64,000 nucleotides of DNA from Paraburkholderia ultramafica (GCF_902859915.1 NZ_CADIKK010000002.1:124001-188000), one strand, 5' to 3'. Shown: positions 8,264 to 17,741, counted from the first letter of the stretch. The notes: a model not told the origin generated them from the sequence alone. Numbers and translations: made by a program.

Positions 8264-9997
8264 ATGAGTTTGTTCCGCAACGCCAAAACTTCAGCCAGCG
8301 GCTTCGCGCTGGTCGCACTCGTATCTGTATCGGCCGGTTTTCTCGAGGCCACGCCCGCAGTCGCGAAGGCGCCTGCGAAAGCGCAGCCGGCTGTCCTCAC
8401 CGCCTCCGCGATCGCGGTCGCGGACAAATATAGCGCCGACGCCGCCGAGCAGATCTTCAAGGAAGGCGGCAACGCCGTCGACGCGGCAGTCGCGATTGCC
8501 TTCACGCTTGCCGTAACGTATCCGGAAGCGGGCAACATCGGCGGCGGCGGTTTCATGACGCTCTATGTCGACGGCAAGCCGTACTTCCTCGACTATCGCG
8601 AGCGCGCGCCGCTGGCCGCGACCAGGAACATGTACCTCGACGACAAGGGCGACGTCATCAAGGACATGAGCCTGTTCGGCTATCGCGCAGTGGGCGTGCC
8701 GGGCACCGTCGACGGCATGTGGCAGGCGCAGCGCCGCTTCGGCAACCTCAAGTGGAAGCAGGTGCTCGCACCGGCGATTCACTACGCACGCGACGGCTTC
8801 GAAGTCAGCGAGCAATTGCAGGAGCGCCGCGACGCGGCCGCGAAAGACTTCGCAGGCAAGACCAACTTCGACACGTACTTCGGCAATCTGAAGCAGGGCG
8901 TCAACTTCAAGCAAGCGGATCTCGCCGCGGTGCTGCAGCGTATTTCGGATCAGGGCGCGAAAGATTTCTACTCGGGCAAGACGGCAGATCTGATCGCGGC
9001 GTCGATGCACGGTCACGGCCTGATCACGAAGGCCGATCTGCAGCAGTACAAAGCCGTGTGGCGTGAACCGATCCAGGCCAACTGGAACGGCTATCGCGTG
9101 ATCACCGCGCCGCCTCCGAGCTCGGGCGGCATCGGCCTCGTGCAACTGCTGAAGATGAAGGCCGACCTTGCGCCTGACTTCAAGGACGTCGCGCCCAATT
9201 CGCCGCAATACGTGCACCTGATCGCGGAAATCGAGAAGCGCGTGTTCGCGGACCGCGCGCAGTATCTCGGCGATCCGGACTTCTACAAGGTGCCGGTCGC
9301 GCAATTGACCGACGACGCCTATATCGCCAAACGCGCCGCCGAAGTCAATCCGAACACGCCGTCGGACACGAAGAGCGTGCAGCCGGGTCTGGGCACGAGC
9401 ATGCCGGAGAAAGCGGAAACCACGCACTTCTCGGTGATCGACAAGTGGGGTAACGCGGTGTCGAACACGTACACCATCAACGGCTATTTCGGTTCAGGCG
9501 TGGTAGCGGACCGTACCGGCATCGTGCTGAACGACGAGATGGACGACTTCTCCGCGAAGCCGGGCGTCGCGAACATGTTCGGCGTGGTGGGCAGCGACGC
9601 GAATTCGATCGAACCGAAGAAGCGCCCGCTCTCGTCGATGAGCCCGACGATTCTGACGAAAGACGGCAAGGTCTTGCTCGTGATCGGCACGCCGGGCGGC
9701 TCGCGCATCTTCACGTCGATTTTCCAGGTGATCAACAACGTGTACGACTACAACATGCCGTTGCAGGAAGCGGTCGGCGCGATGCGCTTCCATCATCAGC
9801 TGTTGCCGCCGAACACGATTTTCTGGGAGCCGTACAAGCCGATCGAAGGCGAACTCGCGCAGCAGATCGAAGCGAAGGGCTACGTGCTGAAGGGGCAGGA
9901 TTTCAGCGGCGACATCCAGGCGATCAAGGTCAACGGCAATACGCCGGAAGCGGCGGCCGATCCGCGTGGCCGTGGTGTGACGCGGGTGATTCAGTAA
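8264..9997 (+). CDS. ggt: Gamma-glutamyltransferase (glutathione hydrolase)
   Basis: 577 residues with an N-terminal signal peptide ending near Ala-Val-Ala, so the enzyme is periplasmic. It belongs to the Ntn-hydrolase family and is made as a proenzyme that cleaves itself before a catalytic threonine. That site is Glu385-Thr386 in ETTHFSV, and the downstream motifs KRPLSSMSPTIL and GTPGGSRI fit the small subunit. The large subunit carries YRERAP near residue 110. It transfers or hydrolyses the gamma-glutamyl group of glutathione and related peptides. The gene is alone, with its own intrinsic terminator immediately after it. Confidence 0.95.
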   Translation: MSLFRNAKTSASGFALVALVSVSAGFLEATPAVAKAPAKAQPAVLTASAIAVADKYSADAAEQIFKEGGNAVDAAVAIAFTLAVTYPEAGNIGGGGFMTLYVDGKPYFLDYRERAPLAATRNMYLDDKGDVIKDMSLFGYRAVGVPGTVDGMWQAQRRFGNLKWKQVLAPAIHYARDGFEVSEQLQERRDAAAKDFAGKTNFDTYFGNLKQGVNFKQADLAAVLQRISDQGAKDFYSGKTADLIAASMHGHGLITKADLQQYKAVWREPIQANWNGYRVITAPPPSSGGIGLVQLLKMKADLAPDFKDVAPNSPQYVHLIAEIEKRVFADRAQYLGDPDFYKVPVAQLTDDAYIAKRAAEVNPNTPSDTKSVQPGLGTSMPEKAETTHFSVIDKWGNAVSNTYTINGYFGSGVVADRTGIVLNDEMDDFSAKPGVANMFGVVGSDANSIEPKKRPLSSMSPTILTKDGKVLLVIGTPGGSRIFTSIFQVINNVYDYNMPLQEAVGAMRFHHQLLPPNTIFWEPYKPIEGELAQQIEAKGYVLKGQDFSGDIQAIKVNGNTPEAAADPRGRGVTRVIQ

Positions 9998-10024
9998 GCG
10001 TTCTTTGGAGCGCTCATCGCTGAG

Positions 10025-10064
10025 AAAAAGGCCTCGCGCTCGATTGAGCGCGAGGCCTTTTTTC
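10025..10064 (+). terminator. Intrinsic terminator after ggt
   Basis: A 12-bp perfect stem (GGCCTCGCGCTC and complement) with a 4-base loop, flanked by A-runs and followed by a T-run. This is the textbook form, and it should work in both directions. Confidence 0.92.
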
Positions 10065-10110
10065 TGGGGGCCTTGCTGAGCCCGAGAGCGACCACGCTGA
10101 CCGCGTTGTC

Positions 10111-11154
10111 TCAGCTCGCCTGCTCGACCGGCGTCAACGTCAGTTCGAGCCGTTGCGCGCCACGCAGCACCGTCACGCTGACCGGCTTGTCGATACGCGA
10201 CGCGTCGAGCGTGCGTTGCAGGCCATCCACATCCTGCACGGTCAGCGCATCGATCGCGACGATCGTATCGTCGGTGCGCAGACCGCCGAGCGCGGCCGGG
10301 CTGCCTTTGACGATCTCCATCACCTGCACGCCGCTCTCCGAGCTCAAGCCGAAATAACGCTGCGTGCGACGCGACAGCGGCCTCGTGGTGCCGGCCACGC
10401 CGATATACGCGCGCCGCACGCGGCCGTGCGCGAAGATCTGCATGATGACCCACTTCGCCGTATCGATCGCCGTCGCAAAGCAGATCGCCTGCGCGCCGGG
10501 AATGATCGCGGTATTTACGCCGATCACCTGGCCCGCCGAGTTGATCAGCGGACCGCCCGAGTTGCCGGGATTGAGCGCGGCGTCGGTCTGGATCACGTCG
10601 TAGATCATGCGGCCGGAGGTCGACCGCAGCGAACGGCCGAGCGCCGATACGACGCCCGTCGTCACGGTTTGCGCGAGGCCGAGCGGGTTGCCGACCGCGA
10701 TCGCAATCTGCCCGACGCGCAGCTTCGACGATTCGCCGAGCTCGACGTGCGGCAGCGGTTCCGGCGAGCCGATGCGCAACACGGCCAGATCGCTGCCGGG
10801 GTCGTCACCGACCAGATCGGCGTCGAATTTCGCGCCGTCGGCGAGCGTCACCTGAATGTGCGTGGCGCCGTGTACGACATGACTGTTGGTGAGCAGGTAG
10901 CCGTCGGGCGTAAACAGAAAGCCCGAGCCGGTGCCGCCGCGCGTGCCTCCGCGGCGCCCGGACGGCTCGCCGGGCAGCCGGCGTTCGACGGCGATGAAGG
11001 CGACCGCCTGCTGGACGCGTTCCAATGCGCCGATCACGGTGCGGGAATAGGCGTCGAGCAGGGCGTCGTCGGATATGGTGTTGAGTGAATGGGGCCCGGG
11101 GGCGTCGGATGCGGCGCGCGACAGGTCATCGATGACGCGTGGACGGCTTCCCAT
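10111..11154 (-). CDS. S1C (HtrA/DegP-like) trypsin-fold serine protease with PDZ domain
   Basis: 347 residues. The catalytic triad is complete: H92 in LTNSHVV, D122 in SDLAVLRI and S199 in NPGNSGGPL. A single PDZ domain follows from about residue 250, with the ligand loop region at QRYFGLS and DTIVAIDALTVQD. Such proteases degrade misfolded proteins. There is no signal peptide or membrane anchor at the N-terminus, unlike DegP, DegS or MucD, so it is probably cytoplasmic unless the true start lies elsewhere. It stands alone, convergent with ggt and divergent from the VOC gene. Confidence 0.88.
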   Translation of the reverse strand: MGSRPRVIDDLSRAASDAPGPHSLNTISDDALLDAYSRTVIGALERVQQAVAFIAVERRLPGEPSGRRGGTRGGTGSGFLFTPDGYLLTNSHVVHGATHIQVTLADGAKFDADLVGDDPGSDLAVLRIGSPEPLPHVELGESSKLRVGQIAIAVGNPLGLAQTVTTGVVSALGRSLRSTSGRMIYDVIQTDAALNPGNSGGPLINSAGQVIGVNTAIIPGAQAICFATAIDTAKWVIMQIFAHGRVRRAYIGVAGTTRPLSRRTQRYFGLSSESGVQVMEIVKGSPAALGGLRTDDTIVAIDALTVQDVDGLQRTLDASRIDKPVSVTVLRGAQRLELTLTPVEQAS

Positions 11155-11282
11155 GGCGATGCTCCGGATGGACGGACCCGTAGATGCAGGGCGCGGGGAG
11201 CATTTTCAAGGGCGCACGCGGAGCACGGGCGTGGGTGTGGGGTGTGAGACACTTTCCCCCAACCACGTCGAGGAGACACTTC

Positions 11283-11681
11283 ATGCCCGCAGCCACGCCA
11301 TCGTCCTCTGCAGACGCGCAGACAGAACCTCACGTCGAATCGCTCAGCGCGATCACACTCGCCACGCGCGACATGCCGCGCGCGGTGTCGTTCTACGACG
11401 CACTCGGTTTCCCGATGAAATTCGGCGGTCCGCAGGAGGCGTTTACATCCTACGCGTTCGGCGGTTCGTACCTGAACCTGATCGTCGATACGCGCGCGCC
11501 GGTCAACTGGTGGGGCCGCGTGATCATCTACGTGTCCGACGTCGACGCGCTCTACCGGAAAGCGCTGGCGGCGGGATTGAAGCCATCGCTCGAACCGTCC
11601 GATGCGCCGTGGGGCGAGCGCTATTTCCACATCACCGATCCGGACGGCCACGAACTCAGTTTCGCGCGGCCATTGCGTTAG
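11283..11681 (+). CDS. VOC (glyoxalase/bleomycin-resistance) family protein
   Basis: 132 residues forming one vicinal-oxygen-chelate unit: SAITLATRDMPRAVSFYDALGF at the start, FGGSYLNLIVD in the middle and YFHITDPDGHELSFARP at the end. The conserved His and Glu of the DPDGHELSF segment are typical metal ligands. The start at 11283 is set by AGGAG at 11271-11275. Members include dioxygenases, isomerases and binding proteins, so the reaction cannot be assigned. It is not obviously co-transcribed with PPK2, which starts 216 bp later. Confidence 0.85.
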   Translation: MPAATPSSSADAQTEPHVESLSAITLATRDMPRAVSFYDALGFPMKFGGPQEAFTSYAFGGSYLNLIVDTRAPVNWWGRVIIYVSDVDALYRKALAAGLKPSLEPSDAPWGERYFHITDPDGHELSFARPLR

Positions 11682-11897
11682 CGCCGGGTGGCCGTGCAAA
11701 ACTCGCTATCATGAATGTCCACCGCGCGTGCTTGTCGCGCGCGTGCAGCGATTGCGCCAACGCGTGCCTGCCGCCAGGCAGCCGCCCGGATGGCCGCAGC
11801 GGTAACACGGCTGACACCTGGCGCTTCGATAATCGAGCGCGCTCGCGTCGCGCTTGCCGCCGCGCGCCTAACCATTTCTGTTGCCAGGAGAGCCGCA

Positions 11898-12824
11898 ATG
11901 AAAGAGCAGGATCCGAGACCTGAAGCCGAATGGCTGGCAGAGCGGCAACGCCGTTTCGAGGAAGACCTCATCGATGCGTACGACGAGGAACTCGAAATGG
12001 AGGTCGACGACCGCATCATCGACGGCGCGGACGGCTTCACGCCCGAGCATCGCGAAGCGCGCAAGATGTACTTCCGCGAACTGTTCCGCTTGCAGGGCGA
12101 GCTCGTCAAACTGCAGGACTGGATCGTGCAGACCGGTCATCGCCTCGTGGTGATTTTCGAAGGACGCGACGCGGCCGGCAAGGGCGGCGCGATCAAGCGC
12201 ATCACGCAGCGGCTCAATCCACGCGTGTGCCGCGTCGCGGCGCTGCCGGCGCCGAACAATCGCGAGCGCACGCAATGGTATTTCCAGCGTTACGTATCGC
12301 ATCTGCCGGCGGGCGGCGAAATGGTGCTGTTCGACCGCAGCTGGTACAACCGCGCGGGCGTCGAACGCGTGATGAATTTCTGCAGCGATGAAGAGTACGA
12401 AGAGTTCTTCCGCTCGGTGCCGGAATTCGAAAAAATGCTGGCGCGCAGCGGCGTGCAGATTCTCAAGTACTGGTTTTCGATTACCGACGAAGAGCAGGAA
12501 ATCCGCTTTCAGAACCGCATTCACGATCCGCTGAAGCAGTGGAAGCTGAGCCCGATGGATCTCGAGAGCCGGCGCCGCTGGGAAGCCTATACGCAGGCGA
12601 AAGAGGTGATGCTGCAGCGCTCGCACATTCCCGAGGCGCCGTGGTGGGTGGTGCAGGCCGTCGACAAGAAGCGCGCGCGGCTGAACTGCATTCATCACCT
12701 TCTGAGCCAGGTGCCGTATCACGAGGTCGAGCATCCGACTATCGAATTGCCGGCGCGTGTCTATCACGACGAGTACAGCCGCCAGCCGGTGCCGGGCTCG
12801 ATGATCGTGCCTGAAGTGTATTGA
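11898..12824 (+). CDS. ppk2: Polyphosphate kinase 2 (PPK2) family protein
   Basis: 308 residues. Walker A is FEGRDAAGKGG (GKGG at residues 94-97) and Walker B is LFDRSWYNRAGVE (from residue 144), both diagnostic of PPK2. The family transfers phosphate between polyphosphate and nucleoside di- or monophosphates in the cytoplasm. The N-terminal 50 residues are acidic and helical. The start is fixed by AGGAG about 8 bp upstream; a longer open frame upstream is Ala/Arg-rich and looks non-coding. The neighbours fit a phosphate theme: a broken Pit permease and a CHAD protein, whose domain binds polyphosphate. Confidence 0.93.
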   Translation: MKEQDPRPEAEWLAERQRRFEEDLIDAYDEELEMEVDDRIIDGADGFTPEHREARKMYFRELFRLQGELVKLQDWIVQTGHRLVVIFEGRDAAGKGGAIKRITQRLNPRVCRVAALPAPNNRERTQWYFQRYVSHLPAGGEMVLFDRSWYNRAGVERVMNFCSDEEYEEFFRSVPEFEKMLARSGVQILKYWFSITDEEQEIRFQNRIHDPLKQWKLSPMDLESRRRWEAYTQAKEVMLQRSHIPEAPWWVVQAVDKKRARLNCIHHLLSQVPYHEVEHPTIELPARVYHDEYSRQPVPGSMIVPEVY

Positions 12825-12842
12825 GGCGATTCTTGATTCGAT

Positions 12843-12872
12843 GAAAAAAGCGCGGCGATGCCGCGCTTTTTT
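12843..12872 (+). terminator. Intrinsic terminator after ppk2
   Basis: AAAAAAGCGCGGC and its complement pair around a GAT loop and end in six T. The stem is symmetric, with A-runs and T-runs on either side, so it also suits the converging minus-strand permease remnant. Confidence 0.9.
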
Positions 12873-12929
12873 CATCCCGCGGCCGATCGCCCGACCGGCC
12901 GTCGTCCTGACCGGCCGTCCTGACCCGCG

Positions 12930-13409
12930 ACCCTGGAACGCCATCCGGAACACCCAGTACAAGCCCGCCGCCAGCGCGATCGACACCGGCAGCGTCAGCA
13001 CCCACGCAAGGATCAGGCTGCGCACGGTGCCCCATTGCAGGCCCGAGCCGTTGGCCGCCATCGTGCCGGCCACGCCCGACGACAGCACGTGCGTCGTGGA
13101 GACCGGCAAGCCATACATGTCAGCGGCGCCGATCGTGACCATCGCCACCATTTCAGCCGACGCGCCCTGTCCGTATGTCAGATGCTGCTTGCCGATCTTC
13201 TCGCCGACCGTGACGACGATGCGCTTCCATCCGACCATCGTGCCCAGACCCAGCGCAATGGCCACGGCCACCTTGACCCACGTCGGGATGAACTTGGTGG
13301 CGTGATCGGTTTGCGTCTTGAAGTTGTTGATGATCTTGGCATGCTCCGGCGTAAAGAGACGCGGCCGATCGTGTGTCCAAAGATAGTCGGTCGCGCATCG
13401 ATACGACAT
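12930..13409 (-). pseudogene. C-terminal remnant of a Pit-type inorganic phosphate transporter
   Basis: From about 13367 down to 12930 the minus strand encodes an uninterrupted stretch that reads as the last third of a PiT phosphate permease: LFTPEHAKIINNFKTQTDH, GLGTMVGWKRIV, then DMYGLPVSTTHVLSSGVAG and a last membrane span ending GLYWVFRMAF. The GLPVSTTHVLSSG segment is the family's conserved repeat. The N-terminal two thirds are missing: upstream of Arg-Pro-Arg-Leu-Phe the frame runs into unrelated sequence. No proper stop follows, as the frame continues past the terminator into the opposite strand of ppk2. An ATG at 13409 could in principle restart it. I read it as a deletion remnant. 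Confidence 0.75.
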
Positions 13410-13559
13410 TGAATGCGGAAAAAATTCCCTGGCCGCCCGCACGCGGAATGCCCGCCTCGCACGGCTTTTCAGATGCGGGTCGACCGGGACATGCGGTGCG
13501 AATACCCGCAGGGAACTATTTTTGCTACGCTGCGAGTAAAGCCGATTCAGGGAGCGTCG

Positions 13560-14429
13560 ATGAAGCGAGACAGCGGGAAGATGGACAAACGATCCGCCGC
13601 CAGCGATCCAGCCAGCGACGCGCCGTCGGCGCAGGCGGCCTTCGCGTCGTATGCGGCGCCGCTCGTCGATCACGCGATCGAGCTCGCCCATGCGGTGCGC
13701 GAAGACACGTCGCCCGAAGCGCTGCACAAGCTGCGCGTCTCGCTGCGGCGTTTGCGTTCCCTCTGGTGGGCCTTCGAGCCCTTGCTGGAGAAGGGCGAGA
13801 ATACCCGCCAACGGGCGTTGTACAAGTACCTGGCCACGGCGGCCGGCCAGACGCGCGACTGGGACATCCTGATCGAATTGCTGGCGCACGAGGACAGCGG
13901 CGCATCCGGCATGGCGCCCAAACTCCAGGACGCTCGCGGCGGCGCGTTGGCGATCAGCCGCGAAACGCTGTTGAACGCCGACGTCAAACATCTGCTGCGC
14001 GAGGCGTTGACCGATACCTCCAAAGAATTGAATACCGCGCATGAGCGCGTGCCGCTGCGCAAATTCGCCACTCGACGCGTGGACGCTTCGGAGCGTTCAC
14101 TGAAGAAGCGCATGAAACACGCTGGCCGTGCGAAGCGCTCCAACTACGCCGCCTTTCACGATGTCAGGAAAGCGGGCAAGAAGCTGCGTTATCTGCTCGA
14201 TTTTTTCGAACCGGTTTTGAACGATAACCGTAAGCGCACGATCAAGCGTTTGAAGCAGATTCAGAAACGCTTCGGAGCGCTGAACGATGTTGTCGCGAGC
14301 GAGGGGTTGCTGCGTGACCATGCCGCGTCGCTCGCCGGGTCCGCCGACACCGAGGCGGCGCTGCACTGGCTCAAGCAGGAGCGCAAACGCCGCATGCGCT
14401 GCGCGGCTGGATTGCTGCGCAAACAGTAA
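13560..14429 (+). CDS. CHAD domain-containing protein
   Basis: 289 residues made almost entirely of a CHAD helical domain, rich in His, Lys and Arg. The paired motifs are HKLRVSLRRLRSLWWAF near residue 55 and FHDVRKAGKKLRYLLDFFEP near residue 195. CHAD domains bind inorganic polyphosphate through these basic surfaces. The start at 13560 follows GGGAG by about 7 bp. It lies one pseudogene away from ppk2, and the two may act on the same polymer, for example as granule-associated proteins; that is inference. It has no CYTH (triphosphatase) domain, unlike many CHAD proteins. Confidence 0.88.
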   Translation: MKRDSGKMDKRSAASDPASDAPSAQAAFASYAAPLVDHAIELAHAVREDTSPEALHKLRVSLRRLRSLWWAFEPLLEKGENTRQRALYKYLATAAGQTRDWDILIELLAHEDSGASGMAPKLQDARGGALAISRETLLNADVKHLLREALTDTSKELNTAHERVPLRKFATRRVDASERSLKKRMKHAGRAKRSNYAAFHDVRKAGKKLRYLLDFFEPVLNDNRKRTIKRLKQIQKRFGALNDVVASEGLLRDHAASLAGSADTEAALHWLKQERKRRMRCAAGLLRKQ

Positions 14430-14526
14430 CGAGGGTGAGGCTGGAAGGCGCGTTCGATGACGCACGAATCGTCGGCGTGAGCGGAGCGCTGCGTGGCGCT
14501 CGAAGGCGCGAAGCGCCCCGCGAGCC

Positions 14527-15591
14527 TCACGTGCCCTGACTGCTGCGTTGTGCGATCACGCTGCGCGGCGCGAACCCGCGCAGCGTGATTGCACCGCGCG
14601 TATCGTCGCGCGGCTGCGGCGCACGTTTGCCGTTGTTCAGTTCGTCGGCCGGCGCGAGCGGCTCGACGGGAAAGCCGCGTCGCTGCCAGGCGTCGAGGCC
14701 GCCCCGCAGCGCACGAATTCGCGTGTAGCCGTTGCTGCGCATGCGTTGCGTGACCTCGACGGCGGTCGCGCTATCCGGGCAGATGCAGTAAATCACCATG
14801 TCGTACGCGCGCAGCGCTGCGTCGATCTGCTCGGGCGAGTGCGGATCGAGCGCCAGCGCGCCGGGAATCCGGCGCGGCGCGCCGAACGCCGGCGACTCGG
14901 GACGCGCATCGAGCACTCTCGATGGCGCGATGTGGCGCCACCTCCCCGCAGCTCTTTGCGACGCCGCCGCCGATCCGGCGTTCGCAAACCGGCGCCGCGC
15001 GCGGCGGCGCTGATACAGACGGTAGAGGAGAAAAATCAGCGCCGTGCCCACCAGAATATCGGCGATCGTGCCGCCGCGGGCTTCGACGAACGCGTGCAGC
15101 ATATGCAGCTGCCTCTCCGCGGCGGCGCCGCCGAGCAGCCAGAAGGTGGCCCACGCGAGCGCGCTAGCCAGATCCCACGCCGCGTATATGCGGATATCGA
15201 CGGCGGTCGTGCCCATCAGCGGCGGCGTGATGAACCCGAGTCCGGGGACGAACTTCGAGATCGACACGAGCGGCACACCGAAACGCTCGAATAGCGAGCG
15301 TGCGATTTCGAGTTTGGAATCGACGGCGGGAGACAGGCGGCCGAGCATCGCGAGCAGCTTGCAGCCATAGAGGCGGCCGGCGGTGAACCAGCTGCCGTCG
15401 CCGAGCACCGCGCCTGACACCGCCGCGCCGAGGATCGGCCAGAAGGACAACGTGCCGGCGGCGATCGCCGAGCCCGCGAACAGCAGCATCGGAACCGCGG
15501 GGATCGGCACGCCGAGGCGCGTCAACAGTACGTTGAGGAATACGACTGCGCCACCCCAGGTTGAAACCGCCGAAGACGGAAATTCTACCAA
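14527..15591 (-). CDS. DedA-family membrane protein fused to a rhodanese domain
   Basis: 354 residues from a TTG start (ATG would give 385, at 15684). TTG is preferred because AGGAG lies 8 bp before it and the extra 31 residues look non-coding. Residues 1-200 are a DedA/VTT domain with the family segment GDGSWFTAGRLYG, then a basic FERFGVPLVSISKFVPGLGF and MGTTAVD; DedA proteins are lipid-scramblase-like inner-membrane proteins. After an Arg-rich linker, the last 110 residues form a rhodanese domain whose active-site loop YCICPDSATA keeps a Cys. The fusion suggests sulfur or redox sensing at the membrane, but the role is unknown. Confidence 0.83.
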   Translation of the reverse strand: MVEFPSSAVSTWGGAVVFLNVLLTRLGVPIPAVPMLLFAGSAIAAGTLSFWPILGAAVSGAVLGDGSWFTAGRLYGCKLLAMLGRLSPAVDSKLEIARSLFERFGVPLVSISKFVPGLGFITPPLMGTTAVDIRIYAAWDLASALAWATFWLLGGAAAERQLHMLHAFVEARGGTIADILVGTALIFLLYRLYQRRRARRRFANAGSAAASQRAAGRWRHIAPSRVLDARPESPAFGAPRRIPGALALDPHSPEQIDAALRAYDMVIYCICPDSATAVEVTQRMRSNGYTRIRALRGGLDAWQRRGFPVEPLAPADELNNGKRAPQPRDDTRGAITLRGFAPRSVIAQRSSQGT

Positions 15592-16027
15592 TTGAGGCGC
15601 TCCTGTTCGTGCGATGGATCCGGTGCTTCGGGGGACTGCATGGGCTGCATGCAAAGTGTGTTCCCAATGCGCGGGCCGGCTCATTTCCTGATCGACCGAT
15701 GCTCCGTTCGATCAGGATACCCGATGGATCATGCAGCGGGATGCCGCGCAATCGCGCAGCCGGACTTGCGTGGCGCCCTACCTGGCGAGCTTGCCGGTGC
15801 CGCTGGTACGCGACGCGCACCCGACTCGCTGGCGCGTGCCCGGTCTGCAATTTCGTTCAAGACTGTCGGTGCCTGTCCACCTAATCTGCGTGCTGGTTCC
15901 AGTCGCGTGCGTGCTGGGCGCGGTATTGCTTGCCACCTTCGGCCGGTTGCGCGCGATGCGCAGCGCGGCGTGACATCACGTGACGTGACGCGGCGTGACG
16001 CCACGGGCCGCGCGAGCGTCGTTCGAC
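15592..16027. other. Intergenic region with CGTGACG-rich stretch
   Basis: No convincing gene in 436 bp; several overlapping open frames lack ribosome sites and known motifs. Near 15969-16000, just after the end of folE on its strand, the motif GTGACG recurs (CACGTGACGTGACGCGGCGTGACG), giving a short imperfect tandem repeat of unknown role. Confidence 0.4.
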
Positions 16028-16666
16028 TCAGGTATTGGCGACCGACACCACGCCCGGATTGCCGACGATCGCAAGAAACTCGCGACGCGTCGACGGGTCC
16101 GTGCGGAACGTGCCCAGCATGCGCGACGTGACCATCGTCACGCCGGCCTTGTGCACGCCGCGGGTCGACATGCACTGGTGCGCGGCTTCGAGGATCACCC
16201 CGACGCCCGCCGGTTGCAGGACGTCGTTCAACGTATCGGCGATCTGCACGGTCATCTTTTCCTGGATCTGCAGCCGCTTGGCGAACGCATCGACGAGACG
16301 CGCCAGCTTCGAGATGCCGACCACCCGATGCTGAGGCAGATACGCGACGTGCGCGCGCCCGATGATCGGCACCATGTGGTGTTCGCAATAGCTTTCGAAG
16401 CGGATGTCTTTCAGCACGATCATTTCGTCGTAGCCGTCCACTTCGGAAAAGGTGCGGGCAAGGAGCTCGCGCGGGTCGATCTGATAGCCCGCGAAGAACT
16501 CCTCATACGAGCGGATCACGCGTGCCGGCGTGTCGAGCAGGCCTTCGCGCTGTGGATCGTCGCCGGCCCAGCGCAACAGCACGCGAACGGCGGCTTCAGC
16601 TTCGTCGCGGCTCGGGCGCTCCACGGCCGCTGCGGGTTTGGTTTTCTTTGCCTTGCTGCTGGTCAT
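16028..16666 (-). CDS. folE: GTP cyclohydrolase I
   Basis: 212 residues, the usual length. The zinc ligands are C94 and H97 in [10 protein letters not shown] and C165 in QCMSTRGV, and the substrate-binding segments [19 protein letters not shown] and [11 protein letters not shown] are intact. The enzyme opens GTP to 7,8-dihydroneopterin triphosphate, the first step of folate and biopterin synthesis. The basic first 20 residues (Lys/Ala-rich) are a variable extension. The gene is monocistronic here; no other folate gene is adjacent. Confidence 0.95.
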   Translation of the reverse strand: MTSSKAKKTKPAAAVERPSRDEAEAAVRVLLRWAGDDPQREGLLDTPARVIRSYEEFFAGYQIDPRELLARTFSEVDGYDEMIVLKDIRFESYCEHHMVPIIGRAHVAYLPQHRVVGISKLARLVDAFAKRLQIQEKMTVQIADTLNDVLQPAGVGVILEAAHQCMSTRGVHKAGVTMVTSRMLGTFRTDPSTRREFLAIVGNPGVVSVANT

Positions 16667-16811
16667 GCGTCGTTCCTCCGGGATCGCGCGTCGACGCTAC
16701 ACGGGGCGCGCGGGGTCAATGAGTGCGGCCATTGTTCCATGTTTTGCGCCCAATCGTGCCGATGTCCCCTTTCGGAGTCGGGGCGCGTCTGCCCGGAACC
16801 CGCCGGGATAC

Positions 16812-17741
16812 TCATTTTGGCCACTCGTCCATCGCGTCGTTGAAGAGTTCGGCGACCACGCCGCGCAGCCAGCTCAGGCGCGGATCGTTATGAAACTTGC
16901 GATGCCAGTGCTGGCGCAGATCGAAGCGCGGCAACGGCAACGGCGGCTCGACCAGCGTGATCGATGCGTGCTCCGACACATACGCGAAGCCGATCGCATG
17001 CGGCACCGTCGCGAGCAGATCGCTGCGCGCGAGGATGAACGGCAGGCTCATGAAGTGCGGTGTTTCGAGCACCGCGCGGCGCTTGATGCGTTTCTTTTCC
17101 AGGTATTGCTCGAGCACTTCCTGGCTGCGTCCCTCGGCGCGCACCACCGCATGGCCCGACGCCACGTATTGAGCGAGCGTGAGCGGCGCCTTCGAAAGCG
17201 GATGGCCGGTGCGCATCAGGCAGATGAAGCGGTGCGTGAAGAGCCGTTGCTGGAAGAAGTTATTGCCCGCCAGATCGGGGAAATAGCCGACCGCAAGATC
17301 GACGTCGCCCGATTCGAGCCCGCGTTCCACCTGCGACGGCGACAGCGTCACCGAGCGCAGATTCGCGGACGGCGCGCGTTCGGCGAAGAGTTGCAGAAGC
17401 CGCGGCAGGAAGACGATTTCACCGACGTCGGACAGCGCGATCGAGAAGGTATGCGTGCTGGTGGCCGGGTCGAAGTCCTGCACGGCGAGCATGCCTTTCT
17501 CGATGCGCAGAAGCGCGTCGCGCGCGGCGGGCAGGATCGCGAGCGCGCGCGGCGTGGGCTCCATGCCCTTCGACGTGCGCACGAACAGCGGGTCGTCGAA
17601 GTATTCGCGCAGACGGCCCAGCGCGGTGCTCACGCGCGGCTGGCTCACGCCGAGCTGCTCGGCAGCGCGGCTGACATTGCGGGCGTCTTCCATCGCGACC
17701 AGATAGGGGATCAGGTTCAGATCCAGATGTGTCTCGGACAT
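16812..17741 (-). CDS. LysR-type transcriptional regulator, divergent from pcaI
   Basis: 309 residues. The N-terminal winged helix-turn-helix reads NVSRAAEQLGVSQPRVSTALGRLREYFDDPLFVR, a standard LysR DNA-binding domain, followed by a substrate-binding domain (GDVDLAVGYFPD, then FICLMRTGHPLS). The YFDDPLFVRTSKGMEPTPRA segment resembles the NahR/NodD-like branch. It is transcribed away from the pca operon with a 454-bp gap, so control of protocatechuate degradation, with beta-ketoadipate or muconate as inducer, is plausible but not shown. It could equally act on distant genes. Confidence 0.9.
   Translation of the reverse strand: MSETHLDLNLIPYLVAMEDARNVSRAAEQLGVSQPRVSTALGRLREYFDDPLFVRTSKGMEPTPRALAILPAARDALLRIEKGMLAVQDFDPATSTHTFSIALSDVGEIVFLPRLLQLFAERAPSANLRSVTLSPSQVERGLESGDVDLAVGYFPDLAGNNFFQQRLFTHRFICLMRTGHPLSKAPLTLAQYVASGHAVVRAEGRSQEVLEQYLEKKRIKRRAVLETPHFMSLPFILARSDLLATVPHAIGFAYVSEHASITLVEPPLPLPRFDLRQHWHRKFHNDPRLSWLRGVVAELFNDAMDEWPK

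Noticed and set aside
11868..14042. Minus-strand frame of 724 codons spanning ppk2, the terminator and the CHAD gene
   Set aside because: Only the middle (12930-13409) has real homology, to a phosphate permease; both ends are shadows of genes on the other strand.
15961..16005. GTGACG repeats considered as a CRISPR-like or iteron array
   Set aside because: Only a few degenerate copies in 40 bp with no spacers; more likely chance in GC-rich DNA.
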